Assembly (NCBI GenBank): GCA_965261475.1
Contig: OZ253454.1
Coordinates: 1,054,001-1,118,000 of the forward strand
DNA from: G965261475 sp965261475 [NCBI: bacterium]
Lineage (GTDB): Bacteria > SAR324 > XYD2-FULL-50-16
Reading direction: 5' to 3'
DNA: 64,000 nucleotides
Both the position numbers and the translations under genes were made by a program. The notes under the pieces were generated by a model. The model did not search any database, was not told the origin of the DNA, and worked only from the letters and a program-made list of their open reading frames with translations. This document shows positions 8,589 to 17,429 of this stretch, in pieces. Position 1 is the first letter of the stretch; every line of letters starts with the position of its first letter.

Positions 8589-11441
8589 TTAAGGAACGGT
8601 AATAATATTATAGTCTTGTGTAAGGTTAGCGGTAATTTTTTCCTTACTACTAATAGCTACATCAGAATAATTTTCTTTTGTCAACCATTTTGTAGCAACC
8701 CTAATTAAATCATCTTTACTTGCTGTTAAAATTTGACGCCTATAATCTTTTTCTTGTTCGTAAGACATACCTACCATCTTTTTGACAAAATCCATATGAG
8801 CCCAAGTTGCAGGAGACAAAGGTTTATCCAAAATACCAAATGTTTGTAAAATAGCATCTTTGATTTGTTGTCTAGTAAATTTACCCGCTACAATCCAATC
8901 TATTGCCCTGCTATAAACCTGCCAAGTTTCTGCTAGGTTAGGGTCTCTGTAAGATATAAAACAAAAACTACCACATTGAACACGAAAACTTACTATTCCA
9001 CCATAAGCACCACCTTTTTCACGAATTTCTGCGTGAATAAAATTTGCTTGCACCAGCTTAGCAAGCAGTAAAAGCAAAGGACTATCCAGATGGTCTGCTT
9101 TCACAGTCAAATAAGCCCTAGCTACAAAAGAAACAGAGGTTGGCATAGTCCATATTTCTTTTAACGGCGCTTGAGTATGTCGATTGGAGAGCGAACTCCA
9201 TTGCTCCTGACTCTTTAAGCCTAAGTCTAAAATCAACTCTTGAGTATTTTGTAAGTTGTCTCCTACTAAACAAAAAGACGCTCTAGCCCCTTTTAAAAAA
9301 TTACTCCAAGAATTTTCGAATTTAGATACTAATTGTGCCAATTTTTCGTTGGAAAACCTTGTGATTTCTTTGAGTCTCGCTAGCGAGTGTATACCAAATT
9401 GTGATTCTGCTAATTGCAAAATGACCGAAAAATTACGACAAGCTAAATTTTGTGCATAATAGTGCCCTTGGTGTAGCAAAGAGGTAGTTTTTTCTAGGGT
9501 TATTTGTTCTAGCCACTGACGAATTCTTGCTAAATTTACAAAACTATAGTTCCATAACACCTCTGCTATCAGCTCTTGCATTTTCTTTTTATTTACTACC
9601 AAAGATTTAGCAGAGAGCTGTAGTAGTTGACAGTAATTTTCCGAATTTATTTTATTACTAAAAAAAGGAGCAAACCCTAACCCACCAGTGTAGCGGTTAA
9701 CTTGCGCTGTAAACTGTTCGTAGCGAAAATTTTGTGTGCCAATTTCTGTCAGCATACTAGTAATAATAGCAGCATCTTTGCTTGTGAGAAAATCTGTAGT
9801 AGTATTTTCGAGGTACAAACTCCAATATTCTATATCATTAGTAGTCTGTATAGAGCTTGAAAAAGCACCATGTTTTTGAATCTTCAAAGCGGGAAAATCT
9901 AAATTAACTTCTTGTAATTCTAAACACGGCAAACAAGTCAAATCTTCTACTCGCTTTGTTGCTTGCTTGCTTGCAGGCTCTATATTTTTTGTAAGCTGTT
10001 GAATTTTTTGTTCAATTTTTGCGTCTTGTAACAGCAAATACTCTTGTTGAGGTTTGAGTAAAACTTTCACTCTATGTCGGTTATCTAGGAGATGCTTGGT
10101 AATCAGCTGTTCAAAATAATTACTTTTGCTAGCTTGCTCTTTAATTGCTTGCAGCGCTTCGTCAAAATTTAAAGATGCTATAAGATCACCTTGATTCATC
10201 CAAACCCCTATAAAACGAAATAACAGATTTAAACTATAGGGGTATCTGCTAGAGCTGATTTCTTTCATCTCTATTTCTTTTTGGTGGATAGCAGAATCTA
10301 TAAAAAATTTATCTATTTTGGAGCCTGCGAGATCTTGTAGAGTAGCTAGAATCAAATTTTCTACTTTCTGTAAATCTTGTTTTTTAATGCCCTTCAAACC
10401 TACCGAAAAAAATGTTTCGCTATAATCTTCATGATAGCCAGTAGTATCTGCTAGATCCTTGCCTAGTTTAGACTCTACTAAACGAAATCTCAGAGGCGCA
10501 GCGGAGCTACCGAGTAAAATTTCTGATAATAAAGAAAGAGCTAGCACTTCCTTACTATCTGTAACAGAGCAATTCAACCAATTCAATGCTAGCTGATATA
10601 AAGAATGATCTTCTTTTGCTACAGGATAGTAATATTCAAAATTTTGGGGACTAATAAATCTTTTTTCCTTTGGAATAAAAATTTTATCTGCTAATTTTTC
10701 GTAATTTTGTAGTATCTTTTTGTCTAAAAACTCTAGTTTCTCTACTAAATCAAAAGAGCCGTAAGAAAAAAATTTAGCATTACTTGGATGGTAATATTTG
10801 CTATGAAACTCTTTGAGTGATTGTAAATTTAAATCTAAAATATTCACAGGCTCGCCTCCCGAATTATAATGATAAGTAATGCTGGGAAAAACCGCTTGTA
10901 GAGTTCTGCGACTCATAATTTCAACAGGAGAAGACATAGCACCTTTCATCTCATTAAAAACAACCCCTTGAGCTATCCACTTCTTGTTTTCTTTGAGTAG
11001 CCTATGCGCTTCTTGTAAAAAACTACTTTCTTTGAGCAAAGGGTAAAATACAGCGTCTGTATAAACGTCTAATAAGTGATAAAAATCTTTTTTATTTTGA
11101 GTTACAAAAGGATACATAGTCCAATCACTAGCAGTAAATGCATTCATGAAACTAGCTAAACTCCTTTTAAGCATCGAAAAAAACGGATCTTTTAGAGGAA
11201 AATGTTTAGAACCACAAAGCACAATGTGCTCTAAAATATGAGCTATACCAGAAGAGTCTTGCGGACAAGTCAAAAAACCAACCCCAAAAGCATTGTGAAT
11301 GTCGTTATTGGCTAGATGCACCATCTGTGCTCCTGTCTTTTGATGCTCTAATTGGTAAACTTTTTGCTTTATCTTATCAATATTAGAGATAGATTTAATC
11401 TCAAATCCTGCTATTACTTTTTTTGTTGAATAAGAATCCAT
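8589..11441 (-). CDS. M16C metalloprotease (presequence protease PreP/Cym1-like)
   Basis: This is a 950-residue zinc protease of the M16C type, which clears short peptides inside a closed chamber. Seen: the inverted zinc motif HILEH at residues 68-72, followed by NEMKG near 145, the third-ligand region. Four M16 half-domains are expected; a helical hinge fits the middle section, and AYLTVKADHLDSPLLLLL with GGAYGG near 810 resembles the usual C-terminal substrate-binding part. There is no signal peptide, so it is probably cytoplasmic. It is divergently arranged with rlpA, with only 38 bases between. M16C enzymes are best known from mitochondria and plastids but occur in scattered bacteria. Confidence 0.87.
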   Translation of the reverse strand: MDSYSTKKVIAGFEIKSISNIDKIKQKVYQLEHQKTGAQMVHLANNDIHNAFGVGFLTCPQDSSGIAHILEHIVLCGSKHFPLKDPFFSMLKRSLASFMNAFTASDWTMYPFVTQNKKDFYHLLDVYTDAVFYPLLKESSFLQEAHRLLKENKKWIAQGVVFNEMKGAMSSPVEIMSRRTLQAVFPSITYHYNSGGEPVNILDLNLQSLKEFHSKYYHPSNAKFFSYGSFDLVEKLEFLDKKILQNYEKLADKIFIPKEKRFISPQNFEYYYPVAKEDHSLYQLALNWLNCSVTDSKEVLALSLLSEILLGSSAAPLRFRLVESKLGKDLADTTGYHEDYSETFFSVGLKGIKKQDLQKVENLILATLQDLAGSKIDKFFIDSAIHQKEIEMKEISSSRYPYSLNLLFRFIGVWMNQGDLIASLNFDEALQAIKEQASKSNYFEQLITKHLLDNRHRVKVLLKPQQEYLLLQDAKIEQKIQQLTKNIEPASKQATKRVEDLTCLPCLELQEVNLDFPALKIQKHGAFSSSIQTTNDIEYWSLYLENTTTDFLTSKDAAIITSMLTEIGTQNFRYEQFTAQVNRYTGGLGFAPFFSNKINSENYCQLLQLSAKSLVVNKKKMQELIAEVLWNYSFVNLARIRQWLEQITLEKTTSLLHQGHYYAQNLACRNFSVILQLAESQFGIHSLARLKEITRFSNEKLAQLVSKFENSWSNFLKGARASFCLVGDNLQNTQELILDLGLKSQEQWSSLSNRHTQAPLKEIWTMPTSVSFVARAYLTVKADHLDSPLLLLLAKLVQANFIHAEIREKGGAYGGIVSFRVQCGSFCFISYRDPNLAETWQVYSRAIDWIVAGKFTRQQIKDAILQTFGILDKPLSPATWAHMDFVKKMVGMSYEQEKDYRRQILTASKDDLIRVATKWLTKENYSDVAISSKEKITANLTQDYNIITVP

Positions 11442-11479
11442 TGTTTGATGCGTAGGTTTAGGATAATAATTATAATTTT

Positions 11480-12202
11480 ATGACAGTCAATAAATTTTAT
11501 CTATTAAAAATTACCGATATTTTTTTAGTTTTACTTGTTTTTAGCCTTGCTAGTTGTGCGAATACCACTTCAGAGGGTTTTCTGATTCCTAATACCTGGA
11601 CAAAAAACACAAGCAAACCAGAAAATATTCAATATACTAGGGAGCAGATGGACGGCGTTGCTTCTTGGTATGGTCCGAATTTTCATGGCAAAAAAACTGC
11701 TAATGGTGAAATTTATAACCAAAATCATTACACAGTTGCTCATAAAATTATACCAATCAATTCTAGAATTAGAATTACTAATTTAGAAAATGGAAAAATA
11801 GTTTTTGCCAGAGTAAACGACAGAGGTCCGTATAAAAAAAAAAGAATTGTAGATGTTTCTAAAAAAATTGCTAAAGAGCTAGGTTTCTTTCAACAAGGAA
11901 AAGCCAAAGTAAGATTAGATATTGTGTACTATCCAAAAAATTATAACCACAAATTAGGTATCACGCCTTACAAACAAAAAGTAGTACAGGTAGTAGCTTA
12001 CAAAAACAAACAAAGCATAATAACAAACTTGTCTAAAATAAAATCTAAATTATACCCCATACCTATTTTTATAGATCAGCCTACCGCACAAGAGTATCAT
12101 GTAGTAGTAGGTCCTTTTTACTCAAGCAAAAAGGCTCAAAGTGTTTCTAAAATCATTCAAAAAAAGGGGTTTGCTAGCTTTGTGCGAAGCTATAGAAAAT
12201 AA
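11480..12202 (+). CDS. rlpA: RlpA-family lipoprotein with SPOR domain
   Basis: The protein begins with a lipoprotein signal peptide whose lipobox LASC places the acylated cysteine at residue 26. The RlpA double-psi beta-barrel covers about residues 55-150: GVASWYGPNFHGKKTANGE, the YTVAHKIIP stretch and ARVNDRGPY with the catalytic Asp region. A C-terminal SPOR-like segment (about 190-240, YHVVVGPFYSSKKAQ) would bind denuded septal peptidoglycan. RlpA proteins are lytic transglycosylases or septal factors at the outer membrane. It stands alone, back to back with the protease and tail to tail with iolC. Confidence 0.88.
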   Translation: MTVNKFYLLKITDIFLVLLVFSLASCANTTSEGFLIPNTWTKNTSKPENIQYTREQMDGVASWYGPNFHGKKTANGEIYNQNHYTVAHKIIPINSRIRITNLENGKIVFARVNDRGPYKKKRIVDVSKKIAKELGFFQQGKAKVRLDIVYYPKNYNHKLGITPYKQKVVQVVAYKNKQSIITNLSKIKSKLYPIPIFIDQPTAQEYHVVVGPFYSSKKAQSVSKIIQKKGFASFVRSYRK

Positions 12203-12262
12203 AAATCATAGCATAACTACTAGTTTGCTCAAAGGGACTTGAGTATGAAGCTTGTCAAAATA

Positions 12263-13276
12263 TTACGATAATTTCATACCTCCATTATTCTCTATAAACT
12301 CTGTGATCTCTTGCAAAGTAGGAGCAAAATTAGCACAACCCGGCTTCGTGACAATCCACGCTCCACAAGCATTAGCCAGCCGAGCTGCGCGCCTATAACT
12401 CCAGCCCTTTACTATGCCGTAAATAAAACCAGCAGCAAAAGCATCACCTGCTCCTAGTACATTTAACACTTCTACAAAAAACCCTTCTACTGCAACAGGA
12501 GCCTTTTTCTTAGCGTACAAACTGCAACCTTTAGCGCCTAATTTCATTACTAATAGCTCAACATTTTTATCCAAAATAAATTCAATCCCTGCTGCAAGAT
12601 CTCCTCTAATTTGAGGAGCTGAGATTTGCTGATTGACAATCGCAAGATTCTGCTTGTCTAACAACATAAGAGCTAGCAATTCTTCTGTTGTACCCAAAAC
12701 AATGTCGGTAAATTGTAAAAAACTTCTAGCAACTACTCCAAAAGCTCGTACATCGTGCCACTGGTCAGCACGAAAATCTAGGTCAAAAACTACCTTGACC
12801 CCGTTTTTTTGAGCTACTTCTGCCGCCCAAAAAGCAGCACTACGAGAAGGCTCTTTAGCAAGTGCCGTGCCAGTCATGGCTAAGACCTTGCACTGAGCAA
12901 TAGGTGCTTTATTGATTAAATCTATATCTACAAAATTATCTGCAGCGTTATCTCTATAATAAACCAGTGGAAATTTATCTTTCTCAATGCCTAGCAAAAC
13001 TGCAGTGCTTTTAGCGTAAGGCAAACGAGGTACAAACTCACTATTTACCCCCTCTTTTTTGAGGTAATTTAAAATAAAATCAGCTACTTTTTCATCACCT
13101 ACAGCAGAAATTAAAGCGGTCTTCAGCCCCAATCTCTGCGCTCCAACGCACATATTCAAAGGAGAGCCCCCTACAAAAGCATGAAAGCCTTTGATTGCCT
13201 CAAACGGACTACCTATGTTTTGCGAATAAAGATCGATACTAGACCTACCAAAAGCTATAAGCTCAAATTTTTGCAT
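12263..13276 (-). CDS. iolC: 5-dehydro-2-deoxygluconokinase (PfkB family)
   Basis: The enzyme phosphorylates 2-deoxy-5-keto-gluconate in myo-inositol breakdown. Seen: the ribokinase-type N-terminus with GGSPLNMCVGAQRLG near 37-51 and the catalytic/anion-hole motif GAGDAFAAGF near 275, followed by ACGAWIVTKPGCA. The length of 337 fits IolC rather than a generic fructokinase, and the neighbouring iolB/E/D genes support the assignment. It lies 122 bases downstream of an iolG-like gene on the same strand. The partner aldolase (iolJ) is not fused here; some lineages carry an IolC-IolJ fusion. Confidence 0.88.
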   Translation of the reverse strand: MQKFELIAFGRSSIDLYSQNIGSPFEAIKGFHAFVGGSPLNMCVGAQRLGLKTALISAVGDEKVADFILNYLKKEGVNSEFVPRLPYAKSTAVLLGIEKDKFPLVYYRDNAADNFVDIDLINKAPIAQCKVLAMTGTALAKEPSRSAAFWAAEVAQKNGVKVVFDLDFRADQWHDVRAFGVVARSFLQFTDIVLGTTEELLALMLLDKQNLAIVNQQISAPQIRGDLAAGIEFILDKNVELLVMKLGAKGCSLYAKKKAPVAVEGFFVEVLNVLGAGDAFAAGFIYGIVKGWSYRRAARLANACGAWIVTKPGCANFAPTLQEITEFIENNGGMKLS

Positions 13277-13398
13277 AATATTTTGTTTAAAATTGATAGT
13301 CTAACTAAGTTGTTATTTTTTGCTAGATAAATCTACATCCAAAATATCACCTTACTAAAACTGTTAAATAATACACAGATAGTTTTAAAAGCGCAAAG

Positions 13399-14424
13399 TC
13401 AAATATAGTGTTTTACTCGAACTAATTGTTTTTTATCAAAGGATTCTTGCATAGCAATCGCTACGCTAGTAGCTTGCAGCGCATCTTTGAGCTGTAGCTT
13501 TGGTTGTCTATTTAATGCGACGCAATCTATAAAATATTGTAATTGTTGATAAAAAGCCTTTTGAAAACGCTCAAAAAATGTTTTTGCATATCCCTTAGTT
13601 ATTCCTTGTTTATTACCCCATTCTACTTGGACCTGATTAGCAAGACAGCCAATAGTAAGCCAGCCATCGCTTGCCCAAATTTCTACAGCAGTAGCATGAC
13701 CATAAGGACAAGTGCGGGAAGCTACTATGTGCGCCATAGTACCATTGATGAGACTACAAGTGCTAATACTATTGTCTACCGAATTATATTGTTTGAACTC
13801 TTTAAACTTGTAGGCTCCACCAAGGGAGTAAACTTCTGTGATTTCGGATTGCAAAAACCATCTAACAACATCAATATCATGTACATTATAATCTAAATAA
13901 ATACTCCCCGCACTTTTCATAAATTTTAACTGAAAGGCAGCAATCTCAGAGTGGTCTGCGGTTTGAGAGCGCACATAATAAGGTTTACCTATAGCGCCAG
14001 ATTTTACTTTTTCCATAGCATAGAGATAACTATCATCAAAACGACGCACAAAACCAACCATCACAATACTATCTTGATGTACTGCTTTTATTTGTAAGAC
14101 CTGCAAGCATTCCTCAAGAGTTATACCGAGAGGCTTCTCGCTAAAAACATGGTATCCAGCTTCTATGGCTTGTATAATATGTTGTGAGTGTAAGTGAGAT
14201 GAACTTAAAACGAGTAGTGCATCAAAACCACCAGCTGCCAGCATTTGCTTATACTCATTATAAACGTTTGCTACTCCTAGTTTTCTAGCTGCCGTTAATT
14301 CTTTATCCACCAAAGAACAGGCACTGACAATATCTGCATTTTTACATTTTTTAGCAACTATATCAAGGTATTCCATACCTAGCCTACCTAGTCCAATAAT
14401 TGCTAAACGAATTTTGCTGTTCAT
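13399..14424 (-). CDS. iolG: Gfo/Idh/MocA dehydrogenase, inositol 2-dehydrogenase-like
   Basis: This is an NAD(P)-dependent oxidoreductase. The Rossmann motif GLGRLG is at residues 11-16. The catalytic lysine is in FSEKPLG near 95, VRRFD follows near 125, and the catalytic Asp/His pair sits in LDYNVHDIDVVRW near 173-185. The length of 341 is typical. Its position just upstream of iolC and near iolBED suggests oxidation of myo-inositol (or an isomer such as scyllo-inositol) to the inosose. A second family member is at 36612. Which of the two acts on myo-inositol cannot be told from motifs alone, so the symbol is by context. Confidence 0.75.
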   Translation of the reverse strand: MNSKIRLAIIGLGRLGMEYLDIVAKKCKNADIVSACSLVDKELTAARKLGVANVYNEYKQMLAAGGFDALLVLSSSHLHSQHIIQAIEAGYHVFSEKPLGITLEECLQVLQIKAVHQDSIVMVGFVRRFDDSYLYAMEKVKSGAIGKPYYVRSQTADHSEIAAFQLKFMKSAGSIYLDYNVHDIDVVRWFLQSEITEVYSLGGAYKFKEFKQYNSVDNSISTCSLINGTMAHIVASRTCPYGHATAVEIWASDGWLTIGCLANQVQVEWGNKQGITKGYAKTFFERFQKAFYQQLQYFIDCVALNRQPKLQLKDALQATSVAIAMQESFDKKQLVRVKHYI

Positions 14425-14609
14425 AGTTTTTGATGCAAATTTATTTTAAAATATAACAAAACAAACAAAATAGTAAAGAACAAATAAATACAATCAAGAT
14501 CAATTTTTACCAAATAAATCAAAAATATCTCTTTTTACTGCGTTGAGATTGGTTGAGCTCCAAGTAATTTATTTGGTAGGTTTGTAATGCTATACTGATA
14601 AATTTAGTA

Positions 14610-14638
14610 TTGACTTATGTGCTCAATATAATTATAGC
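14610..14638 (+). promoter_or_regulatory. candidate sigma-70 promoter for pfkA
   Basis: TTGACT (14610-14615), then a 17-base spacer and TATAGC (14633-14638), sits about 65 bases before the pfkA ATG. The preceding bases 14604-14610 read TTAGTAT, the same as one half of the inverted repeat found in front of the inositol ABC importer. The promoter is judged by eye in AT-rich DNA. Confidence 0.4.
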
Positions 14639-14702
14639 TAGCAAAAAAGATGAGGGCTGCTAGAATAAATACTTGATAAAATAAACAACTTTTTTAGCTA
14701 CT

Positions 14703-15674
14703 ATGCAAAAAATTGGAATTTTTACTTCTGGTGGTGACGCTCCCGGAATGAACGCTGGTATTAGAGCAGTTGTACGAACTTGCCTATATCACAAATTACA
14801 ACCATACGCTATTACTCGCGGATACAAAGGAATGCTAGAAGGAGAGTGTTATCCGTTAGAATCTAATAATGTTAGTAATATAATACAAAAGGGCGGCACT
14901 ATTCTAAAATCAGCACGTTGTGAAGAATTTAAAACGCAACAAGGACGGCAACAAGCATACAAGCAACTACAAAAAATAGGAATATCAGCTTTGATTGCTA
15001 TGGGAGGTGATGGAACCTTTAGAGGCATACAAATATTTAGCAAAGAATATAACATACCTTGCATAGGAATTCCAGCTACTATAGACAACGACCTCTATGG
15101 TACAGATTATACTATAGGTTTTGATACAGCTGTTAATACTGCCATTACCGCAATAGATAAAATACGAGATACAGCTTTTTCGCACGATAGGGTGTTTTTT
15201 GTAGAAGTAATGGGAAAAAATACGGGCTATATTGCTGTGCGTACAGCTATTAGCATAGGAGCAGAATTAGTAATCATTCCTGAAAATAAAATTTCTATAG
15301 ATAGCATCACAACAACCCTGCGTAATGGTAGGCAAAATAAAAAAACCTCTTTTTTTGTGATTGTAGCAGAGGGCAATCACTTAGGTAATGCTTACACTAT
15401 TAGTCAAAAAGTAAAAAAAGCACTACCTAAAATAGAAGACCGTGTCTCTGTGCTAGGTTATATCCAAAGAGGTGGCTCACCTACTGCTCAAGACCGTATT
15501 TTAGCTAGTCAGCTAGGCATCGCAGCAGTCAAGGCACTAGTGCAAGGAAAAAAAGATATTATAGTAGGTGTTGTTAAAGACGAGCTTCGCTATACTTCTT
15601 TACAAGATAGCCTCACTGCTAAAAAACAAATAATTCAAAATTGGAAACAAATGTTAGATATTTTATCTCTCTAG
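14703..15674 (+). CDS. pfkA: ATP-type 6-phosphofructokinase
   Basis: The enzyme phosphorylates fructose 6-phosphate in glycolysis. Seen: GGDAPGMNAGIRAVVR near residues 10-25, GGDGTFRG near 101-108, the catalytic PATIDNDLYGTDYTIGFDTA, and the DRVSVLGYIQRGGSPTAQDR effector/substrate region near 245-265. The Gly in GGDG, and the absence of Lys in PATIDND, match ATP-dependent rather than pyrophosphate-dependent enzymes. The length of 323 is normal. It lies on the plus strand within the minus-strand inositol genes and converges on iolB 21 bases away. With this gene the cell can run a full Embden-Meyerhof pathway. Confidence 0.93.
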   Translation: MQKIGIFTSGGDAPGMNAGIRAVVRTCLYHKLQPYAITRGYKGMLEGECYPLESNNVSNIIQKGGTILKSARCEEFKTQQGRQQAYKQLQKIGISALIAMGGDGTFRGIQIFSKEYNIPCIGIPATIDNDLYGTDYTIGFDTAVNTAITAIDKIRDTAFSHDRVFFVEVMGKNTGYIAVRTAISIGAELVIIPENKISIDSITTTLRNGRQNKKTSFFVIVAEGNHLGNAYTISQKVKKALPKIEDRVSVLGYIQRGGSPTAQDRILASQLGIAAVKALVQGKKDIIVGVVKDELRYTSLQDSLTAKKQIIQNWKQMLDILSL

Positions 15675-15695
15675 CACTAGCAACAAGCTCAATAC

Positions 15696-16544
15696 CTATT
15701 TAAATCCCTGAATCATATCTTTGAGACCGGGAATAGTTGCTAACTGCTCTGCATGATCTGGGTGAAAGTATTGTGTGAGACGATAATCCTGACAACCTAC
15801 CAATATAGTAAAATAATACATTTGATAGCCTGGAGCTACCACGCAAGGATGATAGCCGTAATCTATTGAAATAGTACTTTCGTTTTTAAGGTGATAAACA
15901 GGTCCTTGAGCTTGCTCTGTAGCATGTAAAAACTGTGCTCCAAAACCTTTTTCTGGTAAAAAACGAAAATGGTAAACTTCTTCAAATCTATTCTCAAGGG
16001 GCATTCTATCTGTGTCATGTTTATGCGGTGGAAACCCAGACCAACCCCCTTGACCTACAGTAAATAGCTCACTAACAAGCAATCTACCAATTTTACCTTC
16101 TGCATTCTTTCCTAAAATATGTAAAATTTTTCTGTGAGTTTTAGTGTCATCACTCCCGTATTGTATTTTTTGTACCTCACTTGGAGTTATGCGAAAAGGA
16201 GTAAGTTTTTTTTCATATAAACCACCAGCTATAAAGAGCTCGCTGTGTGGCGCTACTCCTTTGATGCTTACCAAACTAGCTAAGGGACAATAGACAGAAT
16301 CCGCCTTTCCTTCCCAAATAGAGCGTCTTTGACCCACATTTTGAAAGGAATGCTGAGCTACTTGAAGATCACAGGTACCATAACTCAAAACAACTACACT
16401 TTCGTGTTTTGCTAAACAGTAGCTATATGTTTCATCTTTTTTTAAGAAGATGCGGTTAAAATAACAAAAAGGTACTCGCTGATTGCCTTCTTTGATAATT
16501 GCTTGATTTTTATTATCAAACGCAATAAAATGTTGGTCTTCCAT
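15696..16544 (-). CDS. iolB: 5-deoxy-glucuronate isomerase
   Basis: A bicupin of 282 residues that isomerises 5-deoxy-glucuronate to 2-deoxy-5-keto-gluconate. Seen: the metal-binding stretch WSGFPPHKHDTDRMPLENRFEEVYHF near residues 170-195 (His-x-His and Glu ligands) and DYGYHPCVVAPGYQMYYF near 230-248, both diagnostic for IolB. It is the last gene of the iolD-iolE-iolB run, only 2 bases after iolE. It converges with pfkA. Confidence 0.93.
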   Translation of the reverse strand: MEDQHFIAFDNKNQAIIKEGNQRVPFCYFNRIFLKKDETYSYCLAKHESVVVLSYGTCDLQVAQHSFQNVGQRRSIWEGKADSVYCPLASLVSIKGVAPHSELFIAGGLYEKKLTPFRITPSEVQKIQYGSDDTKTHRKILHILGKNAEGKIGRLLVSELFTVGQGGWSGFPPHKHDTDRMPLENRFEEVYHFRFLPEKGFGAQFLHATEQAQGPVYHLKNESTISIDYGYHPCVVAPGYQMYYFTILVGCQDYRLTQYFHPDHAEQLATIPGLKDMIQGFK

Positions 16545-16546
16545 AA

Positions 16547-17419
16547 TTAAATTAATGTTTTTAAATAACTCATAGCTAGTTTAGCATACTCTAGGGGGTT
16601 TGCAATCGCAGGATCTTGCTCTGCTTCTACTACTATCCAATCTTGATAAGATATGCTTTTTAAATTATCTATAATAGGTTTAAAATCTATAATGCCATCA
16701 CCAGGTACAGTAAAAACTCCCATCCTAACTGCATCCAAAAAACATTTTTGCTCTTGTCTAACCTGTATTAGAATATTTTCTCTAATATCTTTTAAATGCA
16801 CATGCCCTATTCTTGAGATAAATTTTTTTAAAGCAACTAAATGATCTTCACTAGCAAAATAAAAATGCCCACAATCATAATTTAGAAACAGATAATTTGG
16901 GTTAGTAGCATCTAATAAATTTTCTGTTTCTTCTATAGTTTGAATACCCATACCAACATGAGTATGATAGCAAAGACGACAACCCTCACTAGCTGCGATT
17001 TTACCTAATTTGTTTAAACCTTGTGAAACTTTTTTCCAATCACTAGCGTCAAATATTGAGCGTTTTGTTAAAATAGGAGTGTTTTTATTGACAATATTTT
17101 TACTCCCTATCTCTGCTCCACCAATAATACTTGCCCCAAGCTCTTGCAAAAACTTTAACTGTTTGACAAAGAGCTTTTCTACTTCTTGGTAACTTAAACT
17201 AGTCAAACGAAAACCAAACCATTGATTGCAAACTTGTAAATTTAAAACACCTAGTTTATGCTTTAACTCGGTGGCGTCTTTAGGGAATTTGATTCCTATC
17301 TCGCATCCTGCATAGCCCGCGGCTGCCATTTCTAGAATACACTGCTCAAAAGATGTTGCGCCTCCTAGCTCTGATAAATCATCGTTGCTCCAGTTAATAG
17401 GTGCTATTGCTAATTTCAT
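16547..17419 (-). CDS. iolE: myo-inosose-2 dehydratase
   Basis: An AP-endonuclease-2-like TIM barrel of 290 residues that dehydrates 2-keto-myo-inositol. Seen: the N-terminal IAPINWSNDDLSELGG, GYAGCEIGIKFP near 35-46, the metal ligands in CYHTHVGMGIQT near 149-160, NYDCGHFYFASED and GHVHLKDIR near 180-210, and VVEAEQDPA near the end. It lies between iolD (10 bases upstream) and iolB (2 bases downstream), which fixes the assignment. Confidence 0.94.
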   Translation of the reverse strand: MKLAIAPINWSNDDLSELGGATSFEQCILEMAAAGYAGCEIGIKFPKDATELKHKLGVLNLQVCNQWFGFRLTSLSYQEVEKLFVKQLKFLQELGASIIGGAEIGSKNIVNKNTPILTKRSIFDASDWKKVSQGLNKLGKIAASEGCRLCYHTHVGMGIQTIEETENLLDATNPNYLFLNYDCGHFYFASEDHLVALKKFISRIGHVHLKDIRENILIQVRQEQKCFLDAVRMGVFTVPGDGIIDFKPIIDNLKSISYQDWIVVEAEQDPAIANPLEYAKLAMSYLKTLI

Positions 17420-17429
17420 TAACTCTTAC

